A stretch of DNA of 18,133 bases, taken from NCBI GenBank assembly GCA_900766735.1, contig CAAFWO010000050.1, forward strand, positions 1-18,133, read 5' to 3'. The DNA comes from Clostridia bacterium. Lineage in GTDB: Bacteria > Bacillota > Clostridia > CAKSNL01 > HGM11501. Shown piece by piece: positions 1-6,178 of this stretch. Made by a program: the position numbers and the translations under genes. Under the pieces are notes generated by a model. That model did no database searches. It was not told where the DNA came from and worked only from the letters and a program-made list of their open reading frames with translations. Positions within the stretch are counted from its first letter, which is position 1, and every line of letters starts with the position of its first letter.

Positions 1-86
1 ACGTATTTCTCCGCGGTGGCTCTCTCCCTCTCGCGTTTTTCAAGCTCTTTTTTAAATGCCCTTATTTTTTCTTCTGTGATAATCAT
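1..86 (-). CDS. N-terminus of a protein running off the left edge, possibly a tyrosine recombinase
   Basis: A minus-strand reading frame starts with ATG at 86-84 and stays open for 28 codons to the window edge. A GGGGTGAG-like ribosome site lies just upstream, although it is close to the ATG. The visible protein is a charged amphipathic helix (MIITEEKIRAFKKELEKRER, then ERATAEKY). A short acidic start followed by a helix ending in a T-x-E-K-Y motif resembles the SAM-like core-binding domain at the start of XerC/XerD-type tyrosine recombinases. That family call is inference from 28 residues only, and another helical N-terminus is possible. The catalytic domain lies outside the window. Confidence 0.4.
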   Translation of the reverse strand, partial: MIITEEKIRAFKKELEKRERERATAEKY

Positions 87-90
87 CTTC

Positions 91-303
91 TCACCCCGGG
101 AATATTTTATCACAGAATCCGCCTCCCAAAAAAGTCCGTATCGGGCAATATCCTCTCTCCGCCTTCGGCTCCTCCGTCTCACTGCGGTTCGGTCGCGCCT
201 CGGTTCTTGATGAGCCCACCGGGCTGTCATTCATTACCTCGGCGCCGCTTCGCTCCCTTTAGGCTCTTGAGAGCTTTAAATTCTCCGGCTACGCACAAAA
301 AAG
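91..303. other. Intergenic region upstream of the left-edge gene
   Basis: About 210 bases without a convincing gene. The sequence is GC-rich and pyrimidine-biased, with short repeated words such as CCTCGG, and no strong promoter is visible. An AT-rich TGTGATAAAAT segment near 105-115 could act as a -10 element for the left-edge gene, but I found no good -35 partner. The small plus-strand open frame across it lacks a ribosome site and protein-like composition. Confidence 0.3.
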
Positions 304-330
304 CAGAGCGCCTGCGCGCTCTGTTTTTTT
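304..330 (-). terminator. Rho-independent terminator downstream of the clpP-like gene
   Basis: A perfect 8-bp stem, CAGAGCGC (304-311) and GCGCTCTG (316-323), encloses a four-base loop. On the minus strand the hairpin is followed by a run of six T, placing it directly after the clpP-like stop codon. On the plus strand it is followed by seven T, so it could work in both directions. No other hairpin lies between the upstream operon and this gene, so it may also end read-through transcripts from that operon. Confidence 0.85.
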
Positions 331-904
331 ATATTATCTTATCGATTATGCCGTAGGCCGCGGCTTCCTCCGCGGTTAAGATATAGTCTCTTTCCGTGTC
401 CTTTGTGACATCTTCGACCGTCTTTCCCGTGTTCTGTGCCAGAATGCCGTTTAAGAGCCTCTTCGTCTTTAACATATCCTTCGTGTGAATGTCCATATTC
501 GTCGCCTGACCGCCGACGCCGCCCAAAACCTGATGGATCAAGATCTTGCCGTTTTTCTGGCTCATTCTCTTTCCCTTAGCTCCGCCTGAGAGGAGCACCG
601 CCGCCATCGACGCGCAAAGACCCATGCAGACCGTGACCACGGGGCACTTTATCATCTGCATCGTGTCGTATATCGCGAGACCTGCGCTGACGCTTCCGCC
701 GGGCGAATTAATGTATAAATATATTTCCTTTTCCGGGTCGGCCGACTCTAAATACAAAAGCTGTGACACAACGGAAAACGACACGTCGTCGTCAATCTCG
801 TTGAAAAGAAAAATCTTTCTTTCCTCCAGAAGCTTGGAGGCGCAATTCGTTTTGCAAAGGGAGCCGTCCTTTCCCTCTTCCAATATAATAGGTTCGGTTA
901 TCAT
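329..904 (-). CDS. clpP: ClpP-family serine peptidase (Clp protease proteolytic subunit)
   Basis: The 191-residue protein is a ClpP-type self-compartmentalised serine peptidase. Family members form a tetradecameric chamber that degrades proteins fed by a Clp ATPase in the cytoplasm. The catalytic triad is complete: Ser99 in GLCASM, His124 in ILIHQ and Asp173 in TERDY. The spacings (25 and 49 residues) equal those of E. coli ClpP. The oxyanion-region motif INSPGGSV is at 65-72. The N-terminus does not resemble a typical propeptide, and the C-terminus ends soon after the last conserved helix. No clpX or tig gene is adjacent, so this may be a second ClpP paralogue instead of the main housekeeping copy. 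The start ATG at 904 has an AAAGG ribosome site and a good promoter upstream. The family call is very secure. Which ATPase it serves cannot be told from the sequence. Confidence 0.92.
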   Translation of the reverse strand: MITEPIILEEGKDGSLCKTNCASKLLEERKIFLFNEIDDDVSFSVVSQLLYLESADPEKEIYLYINSPGGSVSAGLAIYDTMQMIKCPVVTVCMGLCASMAAVLLSGGAKGKRMSQKNGKILIHQVLGGVGGQATNMDIHTKDMLKTKRLLNGILAQNTGKTVEDVTKDTERDYILTAEEAAAYGIIDKII

Positions 905-936
905 AAATTAAAACTGCCTTTCTCTTATTTTAATCT

Positions 937-965
937 ATTTTACCACAACAATGATTTTTTTGCAA
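937..965 (-). promoter_or_regulatory. Sigma-A-type promoter of the clpP-like gene
   Basis: On the minus strand a -35 element TTGCAA (965-960) is separated by exactly 17 bases from a -10 element TAAAAT (942-937). A TGG directly before the -10 gives an extended -10 form. It lies in the short gap between the solute-binding protein gene and clpP, so clpP can be transcribed independently of the upstream operon. Confidence 0.75.
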
Positions 966-990
966 CAGTTTTTCTGACTCAAAATATCTC

Positions 991-2523
991 TTATTTCGTC
1001 AGGTACCATGTATATGCCGTGACGAAAACGCCGGTCGGGCTTGCCGCCGGGATCACAAGATCCTTTTTCACTGCGACGTACATCGTCTTAAAATAGAGCC
1101 CCGCCGCCGGCGCGCACTCGGAAAACGCTTTCGTGAATTTCTTTGCCTCGGAGGAAAGATCAGAGTCGCCTGCCATCGCGAGCGAGTCGATCCTCAAATC
1201 CATAACGCCTCCGGAATAGCCGAACACGTTGGCGCTTTTGCCGGTTTTGAACAAAAAGCCCGGGTCTGTCGCGTTGCCGATCGCGGCGCCGCCCAAAAAT
1301 GCGTCAAACTCGCCCTCAGTGATGCGCCTTTTATATTCCTCATACTCCAAAACCTCCGCGTCCGCCGAGATTCCGTGCTCTATCAATGCGCCGGAAATGA
1401 ACTTTGCGAGCGCGATGCGCTCCGACGCGTCGGAATTTACGATTATCTTGAACGAAAAGCTCTTGCCGTTCTTCTCATAGACGCCTGAGGAACCCATTTT
1501 CCACAAATTTCGTTCCAGTATATCCTTAGGGTCTTCCCCCTCAGCGGCCTGAACATCGCTCATAAACCACGCATCCGGGTTGAGCGGAGTCAGCGACTGA
1601 CCCGAGACCTTTTCCGGAGAATCGGAAAATTTCATCTTTCCGATCGCCTCATAGACAGCGCGGCGCGCCGAGTCCTCAGAAAAAAGAGCGCCTGCGGCAT
1701 TGAAGCCCAGAAATTCGAACCTGTTCGTCCTGCCCTCGTAGACCTTCACCTTTTCGGCGGAGGAAACATCAATGTCCGTGCCGAACAAAAGATCCGACTC
1801 GCCGGACGAGAAGGAGGCCGAAGCCTTAAGATCCGTGTTCGTGAAGCGGACCGTGAACCCGTCAAGATATGGCCTTCCCATATGGTAGCCCGAATTTTTC
1901 CGGCAAGTGAGCGATGTGTAGCCCACATCCCCCGCTCCCGCGGCGAACTGCCCGGTTCCCACGGGGTAGGCCATCGACTCCGGCGAATTTGCCTTTATGA
2001 CGGGGAACGTCAGCATCGTTTCAAAATGGCGCTCCGGCTCATAAAGTATGAAATAGAGCGTGTCCGCTCCCGACGCGGTGACTGACTCGATATTTTCCAC
2101 ACAGCCGCCGTAGGTCGCCGGGTGCTCCTTTATGAAATTCACGGTATACAAAACGTCGTCCGCTGTTAAAGGCGACCCGTCCGAAAAGTTTATTCCGTGT
2201 TTTATTTTAAGTGTTCCGCTCTTCCCGTCCTCGCCGGGCGTGTAGCTCTCGGCCAGGTTCGGAGCGGCAGAAAAAGAATCCGAAAGCGTGAAAAGCCCAT
2301 CGTAAAAAAGGTAGTAAAGCTGCCGGCAGCTCTCATACTCCGTTACGATCGGGTTAAACGTGTCAGGCTTTCTGACCGTCACGCTCACAGTTCCGCCGTC
2401 TGTCATGACGGCGGAACGCAAGGTTTCTTCATTCTTTTTTTCGGGCACGGTGTTCTCTTCCTTTTTCGTACAGCCTGAAAAAAGAAGGCACAGCACCGCT
2501 AAAACTGAAAGAATTTTTTTCAT
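991..2523 (-). CDS. ABC transporter substrate-binding lipoprotein, family 5 (OppA/DppA type)
   Basis: The 510-residue protein is a family-5 extracellular solute-binding protein, a group that captures peptides, nickel or oligosaccharides for an ABC importer. Residues 1-18 form a lipoprotein signal with a lipobox ending in Cys18 (FSGC), so the mature protein should be lipid-anchored outside the membrane. The family signature (LAESYTP... through FSDGSPLTADDV) spans about 90-124. Length is usual for the family. The ATG at 2523 follows an AAAGGAAC ribosome site, 13 bases after the pgeF-like stop, so it is the last gene of the five-gene operon. No permease or ATPase gene is nearby, making it an orphan binding protein that must share a transporter encoded elsewhere. 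Given the carbohydrate enzymes upstream, an oligosaccharide ligand is possible, but that is inference. Confidence 0.88.
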   Translation of the reverse strand: MKKILSVLAVLCLLFSGCTKKEENTVPEKKNEETLRSAVMTDGGTVSVTVRKPDTFNPIVTEYESCRQLYYLFYDGLFTLSDSFSAAPNLAESYTPGEDGKSGTLKIKHGINFSDGSPLTADDVLYTVNFIKEHPATYGGCVENIESVTASGADTLYFILYEPERHFETMLTFPVIKANSPESMAYPVGTGQFAAGAGDVGYTSLTCRKNSGYHMGRPYLDGFTVRFTNTDLKASASFSSGESDLLFGTDIDVSSAEKVKVYEGRTNRFEFLGFNAAGALFSEDSARRAVYEAIGKMKFSDSPEKVSGQSLTPLNPDAWFMSDVQAAEGEDPKDILERNLWKMGSSGVYEKNGKSFSFKIIVNSDASERIALAKFISGALIEHGISADAEVLEYEEYKRRITEGEFDAFLGGAAIGNATDPGFLFKTGKSANVFGYSGGVMDLRIDSLAMAGDSDLSSEAKKFTKAFSECAPAAGLYFKTMYVAVKKDLVIPAASPTGVFVTAYTWYLTK

Positions 2524-2536
2524 TTTTTGTTCCTTT

Positions 2537-3322
2537 TTAAAGTTCTATAAATGCGCCCATCGCGCCGAATCTGCCCTTCTGCCTGCGGCACGAAAAATAA
2601 ATGTCGTTACAGCAGCTGCATTCCGCGGCAAGGTCAATATTTTCGTCCCTCACTCCGGCCTCTTTGAGCGTGCGGCAGACCGCCTCCCAAATATCCGCCT
2701 TATAGTGGACGTTATCGCCCTCCGGGCGGATGAAATCCGTGTTTTCAAAGTTTTTCAAAAACACCTCGACCGCGTCAGACTTAATCTGAAAACAGCACGG
2801 ACCGATGGAGGGGCCGATCGCGCAGATCAGGTCGCCGGGATCGGTTCCGAGCTCATTTTTCATATCCGAGATCACGGCCGCACAAATCTTCGCCGCCGTT
2901 CCCCTCCAGCCGGAGTGAACCGTCGCCGCGGCTTTTTTCCTTTTGTCATACATAAGCACGGGGATGCAGTCCGCCGAATAGCTCATTAAAGGAATGCCGC
3001 ACTTATCGGTGAAAAGCGCGTCGCACCCCTCCGAGCGAAGGCGGGGAGCTTTAATATATGCCGACCTCGTTTCATGCACCTGCTTTGTGACCGAAAGGTT
3101 TTCTATGTTAAACCCGAGCGCGAGCGCGACCTTTTCGTAGTTTTTACGGAGCGCTTCCTCATCGTCGCCCCGCCCGAGCCCGAGATTCAGGCTTTCAAGG
3201 TGATCTTCAGAATATCCCCCGAGCCTCGTCGTGAAGCAGTGGCGCACGCCCTCGCTCTCCAAAAGCGGGCTTACCAGATACTCAAAGCCGTCATATGTTT
3301 TATGAATAAATCCCTTATGCAT
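2537..3322 (-). CDS. pgeF: Laccase-domain protein of the PgeF/YlmD/YfiH family
   Basis: The 261-residue protein belongs to the YfiH/YlmD family, formerly called multicopper polyphenol oxidase. Characterised members act as purine nucleoside phosphorylases and adenosine deaminases, or as peptidoglycan-editing factors (PgeF). The probable zinc ligands are present: His83 in KQVHET, Cys119 in SADCIP and His136 in VHSGWRG. The conserved IGPSIGPCCF motif follows at 169-178. Length is typical and there is no signal peptide, so it should be cytoplasmic. Its ATG overlaps the GH43 stop codon by one base (TAATG), indicating translational coupling. Its place between a glycosidase and a binding protein is unusual, because in many Firmicutes this family sits near ylmE/sepF or ftsZ. 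The family call is secure, while the substrate here is not determined. Confidence 0.9.
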   Translation of the reverse strand: MHKGFIHKTYDGFEYLVSPLLESEGVRHCFTTRLGGYSEDHLESLNLGLGRGDDEEALRKNYEKVALALGFNIENLSVTKQVHETRSAYIKAPRLRSEGCDALFTDKCGIPLMSYSADCIPVLMYDKRKKAAATVHSGWRGTAAKICAAVISDMKNELGTDPGDLICAIGPSIGPCCFQIKSDAVEVFLKNFENTDFIRPEGDNVHYKADIWEAVCRTLKEAGVRDENIDLAAECSCCNDIYFSCRRQKGRFGAMGAFIEL

Positions 3323-4239
3323 TAAAGATATGCTTCCTCGTCGTAGTCTATATAGGGCATACCGTCAGCATCAAATTTTATCTTTAATACAATGTAGCTT
3401 GACTCAAAATATTCCTCCGCTCTGCCGCCCCATCTGTCGCCGAAATAGATGTACTCGGTCACGCCGTTCTTTTCTACGGGCAGAACGAACGCGCTCTGCG
3501 AGCGGTAGGTCGTCCCGTCGCCGAAGTTTCTGTTCACGGAAAAATGCCCCTTCATCGAATCGCCGACCGCAAAGGTGCTCTGGTTGGGCGCCCAGCCCGT
3601 GCACCACGAGGTGATAACGAAATACTTTCCGTCCTTCTTAAAGAAAGCCGGAGCTTCGCGGTATTCGCCCTGGAACAGCGTGTTTACATGCTTATCGACG
3701 TTCATATAGTCGTCCGCCAGGCGATAGATGTGAAGATCCGCATTGTCGCGCGCGGTGGAGATGAAATAGGCCGTGTCTCCGTCCTTAAAAAGCGTGCAGT
3801 CGCGCGACATATGGCCGTAGGGATTGAACGAACCGTGATAGGTAAACTCCCCGTCCGGCGTGTCGCATGTTGCGATCGCCGCGCCGGCGGAAAGATAATC
3901 CACTCCGTTTTCATAGTGCATCCACATAACGAACTTTTTCGTCTTCTCGTTATAGAGCACTTTCGGGCGTTCGATGTTGACCTTGCCCCCGTCCTCGCGC
4001 GCGAGGCGAAGATCGGTCTTCACTCTTATGCCCTCTGTCTTTGACTTTGCCGTGAGAACATGACCTCTGAACTCCCATGTTTTAAGGTCGGTCGAGCGAT
4101 AGCAGGAAACATAAATATCGTCCCTTCTGTCCTCGCCGTACCAGTAGTAATATCCGCCGTGAGAAATGATATATCCGCCGTGCGCATGAATCACGTTCCC
4201 GTCCGTATCAAACCATTTTTCACCGTTTTTTAACATCAT
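3322..4239 (-). CDS. GH43 family glycosidase resembling exo-beta-1,3-galactanase
   Basis: The 305-residue protein forms one five-bladed propeller domain of glycoside hydrolase family 43. The opening (WFDTDGNVIHAHGG, then YYWYGE at 31-36) closely recalls the GH43 subfamily of exo-beta-1,3-galactanases, as far as I can judge from memory. Candidate catalytic residues are Glu90 (IERPKV), Glu195 (YREAPAF) and Gln248 (YRSQSAF). Their spacing (105 and 53) is close to the Glu102/Glu208/Gln263 set that I recall for the fungal enzyme Pc1,3Gal43A, where Gln takes the place of the usual Asp base. There is no signal peptide or carbohydrate-binding module, so it should act in the cytoplasm on imported oligosaccharides. 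The ATG at 4239 shares a base with the galM stop codon, and its GGGAGAA ribosome site lies inside the galM end. GH43 is very likely, and the exact substrate is inferred. Confidence 0.82.
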   Translation of the reverse strand: MMLKNGEKWFDTDGNVIHAHGGYIISHGGYYYWYGEDRRDDIYVSCYRSTDLKTWEFRGHVLTAKSKTEGIRVKTDLRLAREDGGKVNIERPKVLYNEKTKKFVMWMHYENGVDYLSAGAAIATCDTPDGEFTYHGSFNPYGHMSRDCTLFKDGDTAYFISTARDNADLHIYRLADDYMNVDKHVNTLFQGEYREAPAFFKKDGKYFVITSWCTGWAPNQSTFAVGDSMKGHFSVNRNFGDGTTYRSQSAFVLPVEKNGVTEYIYFGDRWGGRAEEYFESSYIVLKIKFDADGMPYIDYDEEAYL

Positions 4240-5270
4240 TATTCTCCCTTTGAAAAGCGAAATGCCGTCACCGTGTCATACTTCTCGCCCTTTTTCAAGA
4301 TGGGCGAGGGAAAGTGGCTGTATTCCATTGCGTTCGGGAACACCTGTGTTTCCAAGCATACTCCGCCGTGCCTGGGATATTTCGCTCCCTCCTTGCATAC
4401 TCTCTCCTCGTCGATCCCGTTGCCGGAATAGATCTGAACCGCCGGGCGATCGGTATATGCCGTCATTATAATTCCCGTCTTGTCGCCGGAAAGCGTCGCA
4501 AATTCTCTGTAGCCGAATCCGTCTAGCGCGAAATTGTGATCATAGCCCGAGAAGAGCTTGATCTGCTCGTGGTCGGAGGCAAATCCGTCGCCGAGCCTTA
4601 AGCCCTCTGTAAAGTCAAAGGGCGTGCCTTCAGTCTTTTCAACGACGCCGTAGGGCATGCACTCGGGCGTGTTCGGTGTGTAGAAGCCAGACGCCATCTT
4701 AAGCGTGTGATTATCGACCGTGCCTGACGCATGGCCGTTTAAGTTAAAGTATGTGTGATTTGTCATATTAAGAAGCGTGTCGCGGTTTGACTTGCCCTCG
4801 TAATGAATCTTTATCGCGTTGTCACTCGTCAGTGTGTATGTAACCTTGACCTTGACCTTGCCGGGGAATCCTTCGTCGCCGTCCGCGCTCACCAGGGTGA
4901 GCTCAAGCGATGGCTCCTCCCTGTCGATCGCCTTGGAGTCCCACACTCTCTTGCCGAAGCCGACAAGACCGCCGTGGAGATTGTTGTTCCCGTTGTTTTT
5001 CGCAAGGGTATATTTAACGCCGTTTAACGTAAATTCGCCGTTCGCTATCCTGTTTGAGTTTCTGCCGATCAGGGCGCCGTAGCAGCCGGTGTTATTCATA
5101 TATTCCTCTAAGCTGTCGCGGCCCAAAACAACGTCAGTCCCGTCAAAGGTGAGCGTTCTTAAAATTCCGCCGTAGGTAATGATCTCGGCCGACAGGCCCC
5201 TGCCGTTGTCAAGCTTGTATAAATAAACCTCTTTTTCACCGACTCTGCCGTATTCTTTTTTCTCAATCAT
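4239..5270 (-). CDS. galM: Aldose 1-epimerase (mutarotase)
   Basis: The 343-residue protein is a galactose mutarotase, which interconverts the alpha and beta anomers of galactose or related sugars in the cytoplasm and so feeds the Leloir pathway. The family landmarks are in order: GRNSNRIANG at 69-78, NLHGG with His99, TNHTYFNL with catalytic His172, YDHNF with Asp244, and CLETQ with catalytic base Glu307. These positions nearly match Lactococcus GalM (His96, His170, Asp243, Glu304). Length is usual. A GGAGG ribosome site sits seven bases before the ATG at 5270. The gene lies 15 bases after the SGNH hydrolase gene and overlaps the GH43 start by one base. The pairing with a galactanase-like glycosidase supports galactose as the product sugar. 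No galK or galT is in view. Confidence 0.95.
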   Translation of the reverse strand: MIEKKEYGRVGEKEVYLYKLDNGRGLSAEIITYGGILRTLTFDGTDVVLGRDSLEEYMNNTGCYGALIGRNSNRIANGEFTLNGVKYTLAKNNGNNNLHGGLVGFGKRVWDSKAIDREEPSLELTLVSADGDEGFPGKVKVKVTYTLTSDNAIKIHYEGKSNRDTLLNMTNHTYFNLNGHASGTVDNHTLKMASGFYTPNTPECMPYGVVEKTEGTPFDFTEGLRLGDGFASDHEQIKLFSGYDHNFALDGFGYREFATLSGDKTGIIMTAYTDRPAVQIYSGNGIDEERVCKEGAKYPRHGGVCLETQVFPNAMEYSHFPSPILKKGEKYDTVTAFRFSKGE

Positions 5271-5285
5271 ATTTGACCCTCCGTT

Positions 5286-5924
5286 TTATATAGTTTTAAT
5301 ATATGCAATTATTTTGTCCGCAAGAAGAGAATGCCCCGCGTCCGACGGATGAAGCCCGTCCGGCATGAAGCGCTCGCGCACCGAGTCTATCACCGGGGTG
5401 ACGCCGTACTCGGAATAAAGATCAAGCACGGGAATAGAGTAGTAGCGCGCGACCTCTTTTATCGCTGATATGTAGTCTGTGAGCAAAAGCCCGTTTTTGT
5501 TCTTGCTTTTATCAAACTCTCCGCATCTGTGTAGAGGAGTTATGATAAAAACGGGCTTGCCGGCGTATTTTTCCGCAAGATATGAAAAACATGTGTGGCA
5601 CGCGCCGTAAAACGTTCTGTCATCCCTGTCGGAAAATTCGCCCATCGGCGCGTCTCCGTGGCCGAAATCGTTCGTTCCGCCGAAAACGACCATCACGTCA
5701 GAATCCTCCATATTTCTCATTCTGTCGCAGAAGTTTCCGCACTTTTCAAACTCGTCCTCCGCATTCTGGCGCGCAATTCTCGTTCCGCCGATTCCGTAGT
5801 TTCGCACAATTGCACCCGTTCTCTCGCCGATGAGGGAAACAAAGCACTTTTCGTTAGAAGTTGCACCGTGTCCCTCTGTTATAGAGTCGCCCAAAAAGTT
5901 TATCGTTTTATTTTTAATATCCAT
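5286..5924 (-). CDS. SGNH/GDSL-family hydrolase (probable carbohydrate esterase)
   Basis: The 212-residue protein, counted from ATG 5924, is a cytoplasmic SGNH hydrolase, a family that includes acetyl-xylan and other carbohydrate esterases. The four blocks are intact: GDSITEGHG with nucleophile Ser14, NYGIGG with Gly44, GGTND with Asn85, and DGLHP with Asp189 and His192. The frame is open for 20 further codons upstream, but I chose ATG 5924 for two reasons. An AAGGAG ribosome site lies nine bases before it, and a 17-base-spaced promoter overlaps the upstream extension, so the extension would not be transcribed. It is the first gene of the five-gene operon. Removal of acyl groups from oligosaccharides before GH43 action is a reasonable inference, and the true ester is unknown. 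Confidence 0.88.
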   Translation of the reverse strand: MDIKNKTINFLGDSITEGHGATSNEKCFVSLIGERTGAIVRNYGIGGTRIARQNAEDEFEKCGNFCDRMRNMEDSDVMVVFGGTNDFGHGDAPMGEFSDRDDRTFYGACHTCFSYLAEKYAGKPVFIITPLHRCGEFDKSKNKNGLLLTDYISAIKEVARYYSIPVLDLYSEYGVTPVIDSVRERFMPDGLHPSDAGHSLLADKIIAYIKTI

Positions 5925-5955
5925 AAAAAACAGCTCCTTTTTCTTTATCAGAACC

Positions 5956-5984
5956 ATTTTACCACGCTTTAATAAACTTTGCAA
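5956..5984 (-). promoter_or_regulatory. Promoter of the five-gene carbohydrate operon
   Basis: On the minus strand TTGCAA (5984-5979) and TAAAAT (5961-5956) are separated by exactly 17 bases, with a TGG directly before the -10. This is the same arrangement and the same hexamers as the promoter of the clpP-like gene. It lies about 30 bases upstream of the AAGGAG ribosome site of the SGNH hydrolase gene. No operator or catabolite-repression site was recognised around it. Confidence 0.78.
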
Positions 5985-6057
5985 CCCCCAAATATATTTT
6001 ACCCCGTTTTTTTCTCGCTGTCAATCCGAATATAGTGCTTTTTTCTCGCCGTTTCTC

Positions 6058-6073
6058 CTGTTTTTCGAAACAG
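6058..6073. other. Small TTCG-loop hairpin in the divergent intergenic region
   Basis: The region 5985-6126 separates two divergent promoters and contains pyrimidine-rich runs. Its only distinct structure is CTGTTT-TTCG-AAACAG, a six-base-pair stem with a stable TTCG tetraloop. No T run follows on either strand, so it is not an evident terminator. It could be chance or a binding site. Confidence 0.25.
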
Positions 6074-6126
6074 CATAAACCGCGTGGTTGGCGCATTCAT
6101 ATATAACAAAATTGCTCTTTTCCCAC

Positions 6127-6155
6127 TTGACAGAGCCTTTTTGCCGTTATATAAT
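6127..6155 (+). promoter_or_regulatory. Near-perfect sigma-A promoter of the alcohol dehydrogenase gene
   Basis: A consensus TTGACA (6127-6132) and a consensus TATAAT (6150-6155) are separated by exactly 17 bases. Such a perfect match predicts strong constitutive transcription unless a repressor binds. The start codon at 6179 is close, leaving a very short leader that holds only the GGAGG ribosome site. Confidence 0.9.
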
Positions 6156-6178
6156 AATTAAAATAAGGAGGCAGTTAA

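Noticed and set aside
2360..2989. Plus-strand open frame of 209 codons
   Set aside because: It crosses the boundary of two well-supported minus-strand genes and has an Arg-rich, domain-free sequence.
3544..4044. Plus-strand open frame opposite the GH43 gene
   Set aside because: It is antisense to a clear family member, with no ribosome site and no family resemblance.
5925..5984. Twenty-codon N-terminal extension of the SGNH hydrolase
   Set aside because: The operon promoter overlaps it, and the internal ATG has an excellent ribosome site and begins right before the conserved fold.
6058..6073. TTCG hairpin as a terminator
   Set aside because: No T run follows on either strand and no gene ends nearby, so it is kept only as a minor structure.
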